Made by a program: the position numbers and the translations under genes. From positions 1 through 64,000 of the forward strand of contig CAUYUJ010003429.1 of NCBI GenBank assembly GCA_963575745.1: DNA of 64,000 nucleotides, given 5' to 3'. This document shows, one piece after another, positions 62,581 through 64,000 of the stretch. How positions within the stretch are numbered: position 1 is the first letter of the stretch; each line of letters begins with the position of its first letter. The notes under the pieces are model-generated. The model was not told where the DNA came from, did not search any database, and was given only the letters and a program-made list of their open reading frames with translations. The DNA is from Prorocentrum cordatum. Its lineage: Eukaryota; Sar; Dinophyceae; Prorocentrales; Prorocentraceae.

Positions 62581-64000
62581 AGAGGTAGCGGGAGGGCGAG
62601 ACGAAAGTGGGGGAGAGAAGTGGGGGGAGAGAAGTCAGGACCAGGAGGGTGATGGTCAGGTCAGCGGTCAGCACGGGGGCTGCTATGTCCTAGGGCGTAA
62701 GGGCTTAGGGCTCAGGGGGCTTGGAGGCCTCTTGGAGACTTGGCGCATGGTTGAGCCTGGGGGCTATCTTGAACAATGAACAATTTAGACGCTACCATTC
62801 GAAATTTTTGGTCCAAAGAACCCTGGATCACCTCGTTCCCTTCTCCGCTATTTTCCATGTCCTGGCTGTCGTTATTCCTCATCCTCTCATCCCGATCCTC
62901 GGGCTCCTTACTAACTAGCCACATCCTGGTTCTGCTGATGTTGGACCTGCGGGTCCTCGCCATCCTCATCCCGATCCGGGTTCTAACTGGTCTCGGTCTC
63001 CTGATGATGATCCCCATCCCCAGTGTCCATACCCCCTACTCCCTACCCCTTCCATTATCTTATCTCTTGTCTCTTAGCCCTCAGTCCCTGATTCCCTAAT
63101 CTCGGAACCTCCTATCCTGGCGAATGGCTGCCTTGCACGTGGTTTCTGAGGGCTGAGAGTCGAGGGCATCTAACGATTATGGAAACCCTGAAGCGTCTAA
63201 TTTCGAGCCTTCCCGCTTTAATGTTAGCCAAACGGTCAAACGCCAAAGGGCTATCATTCGAAGTGCGCGCACCTGGCGTCAGGGCAGGGGCCAATAAAAA
63301 GCATGATACGCCACTTGCGACTGTGCCCCAGGGGGGCAATCCCCTGGGCCCCCCCGTGCTCGCCATCGCTTTGGAGGTACAACCCTCCGCGCCAGCGCCA
63401 AGCGGAATTAGAGGTCGCGTCTGTATGCCCGACCTCCGACCCCCGCCTGCCGCAGAACCACTCGCCAGATACGGTCTGCCGAGCCCTCCTCAGCCACGTT
63501 CATCCGCGCGCTTGGGCACGTGATGGCGCTGATCTCTGCCAGCGCTGTCGCGAGGAACATGTTGGCGTAGTCCTGCCCCGCCTCCCAGTGGGCTGCCAGG
63601 TCATCAGACCTGGACTGGCGAAGTGGGTGACGATGACGGCCTCCTCACCAGCAACCCCCTCGCCCACTGCCGCTGGCTGACCACGGCCTCCGCCGCTCAC
63701 TGTGAAACAGCAGCAGCTTGGCCAGCAATCATGTCATGGTGACCATGGCGTTGGTTTGCTGCGCCCCTGGCGCCCGCTCGCGGGCCTCCAGGGTCTGCCA
63801 GGGCAGCGGTTCCACCTCCTTCACCAACTGGCTGCCTTCAGCAGCATGCTGATCTCTTCGCAAGCCCCCACCTCGAACGCCTCCACTAATTGGCTGCACC
63901 CCCCATGTAAAAAGGCCAAGGTGTTGGGCTGCCGCCCAGCGTTTCGCCCACGTGCCGACCTCCATGACCCGTCGAGGAAACGCATCCATGACCACCGCCT
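62581..64000. other. Unassigned to the window end
   Basis: A CTTGGAGGCCTCTTGGAGAC remnant of the CCAAGA-GGCC family lies at 62718. From 63100 on, both strands have 80-125-codon frames without a recognisable domain; the minus strand at 63729-63995 and the plus strand at 63303-63680 are the most protein-like. A gene could be cut by the window edge. Confidence 0.3.

Overview
This is a high-GC nuclear fragment from a dinoflagellate. The clearest marker is an intact dinoflagellate spliced-leader (SL) sequence at 4212-4232 followed by a partial second SL, i.e. a processed mRNA put back into the genome. A decayed SL pair sits at 57075. Abundant (TCC/GGA)n tracts, frameshifted LINEs with dinoflagellate-style ORF1, endonuclease, RT and RNase H, and a giant Ty1/copia-type element agree with this. 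The species cannot be named.

Layout. 0-4.2 kb: a 90-bp satellite (about 26 units) and TCC tracts. 4.2-5.15 kb: the SL-tagged retrogene, open for 300 codons except one TGA. 5.2-14 kb: non-coding repeats, including two 144-bp hAT-type MITEs with 8-bp target duplications. 14.5-26.5 kb, minus strand: remains of three LINEs, one ORF1 split by a mariner-type MITE. 28-30.2 kb: duplicated modules of an irregular CCAAGA-GGCC repeat. 30.6-44.5 kb, minus strand: the copia-type element. 44.5-47 kb: a 22/31-bp satellite with a GTTTGCAAAC palindrome, then an inverted stretch of the 90-bp satellite. 47.7-59.95 kb, plus strand: exons of at least one intron-rich gene, transposase-like in part, with repeat-filled introns. 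61.1-61.9 kb: an 11-bp GCGCCGACTA satellite that switches strand. 62.4-64 kb: unassigned.

The standout is the copia-type element. In sense order it carries a zinc knuckle, a Tpt1/KptA-type RNA 2'-phosphotransferase domain with all four catalytic residues, a RING-H2 finger, retropepsin, an unknown region, a methyltransferase-like domain, integrase, RT and RNase H. At least 32 copies of a 14-nt hairpin are scattered over 13.7 kb of it: 5-bp stems whose two middle pairs vary and co-vary, capped by GNRA-type tetraloops (GAAA, GCAA, GTAA, GAGA, GCGA). All lie in the same sense, in all three codon phases and also in the 3' non-coding region, so the constraint appears to act on RNA, not protein. A further set of hairpins fills the 250 nt after the stop codon. 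I know of no description of this combination.

Most coding regions here are broken copies. Exon borders in the 47-60 kb gene are approximate. Long open frames inside satellites and TCC/GGA tracts are artefacts and are not listed as genes.
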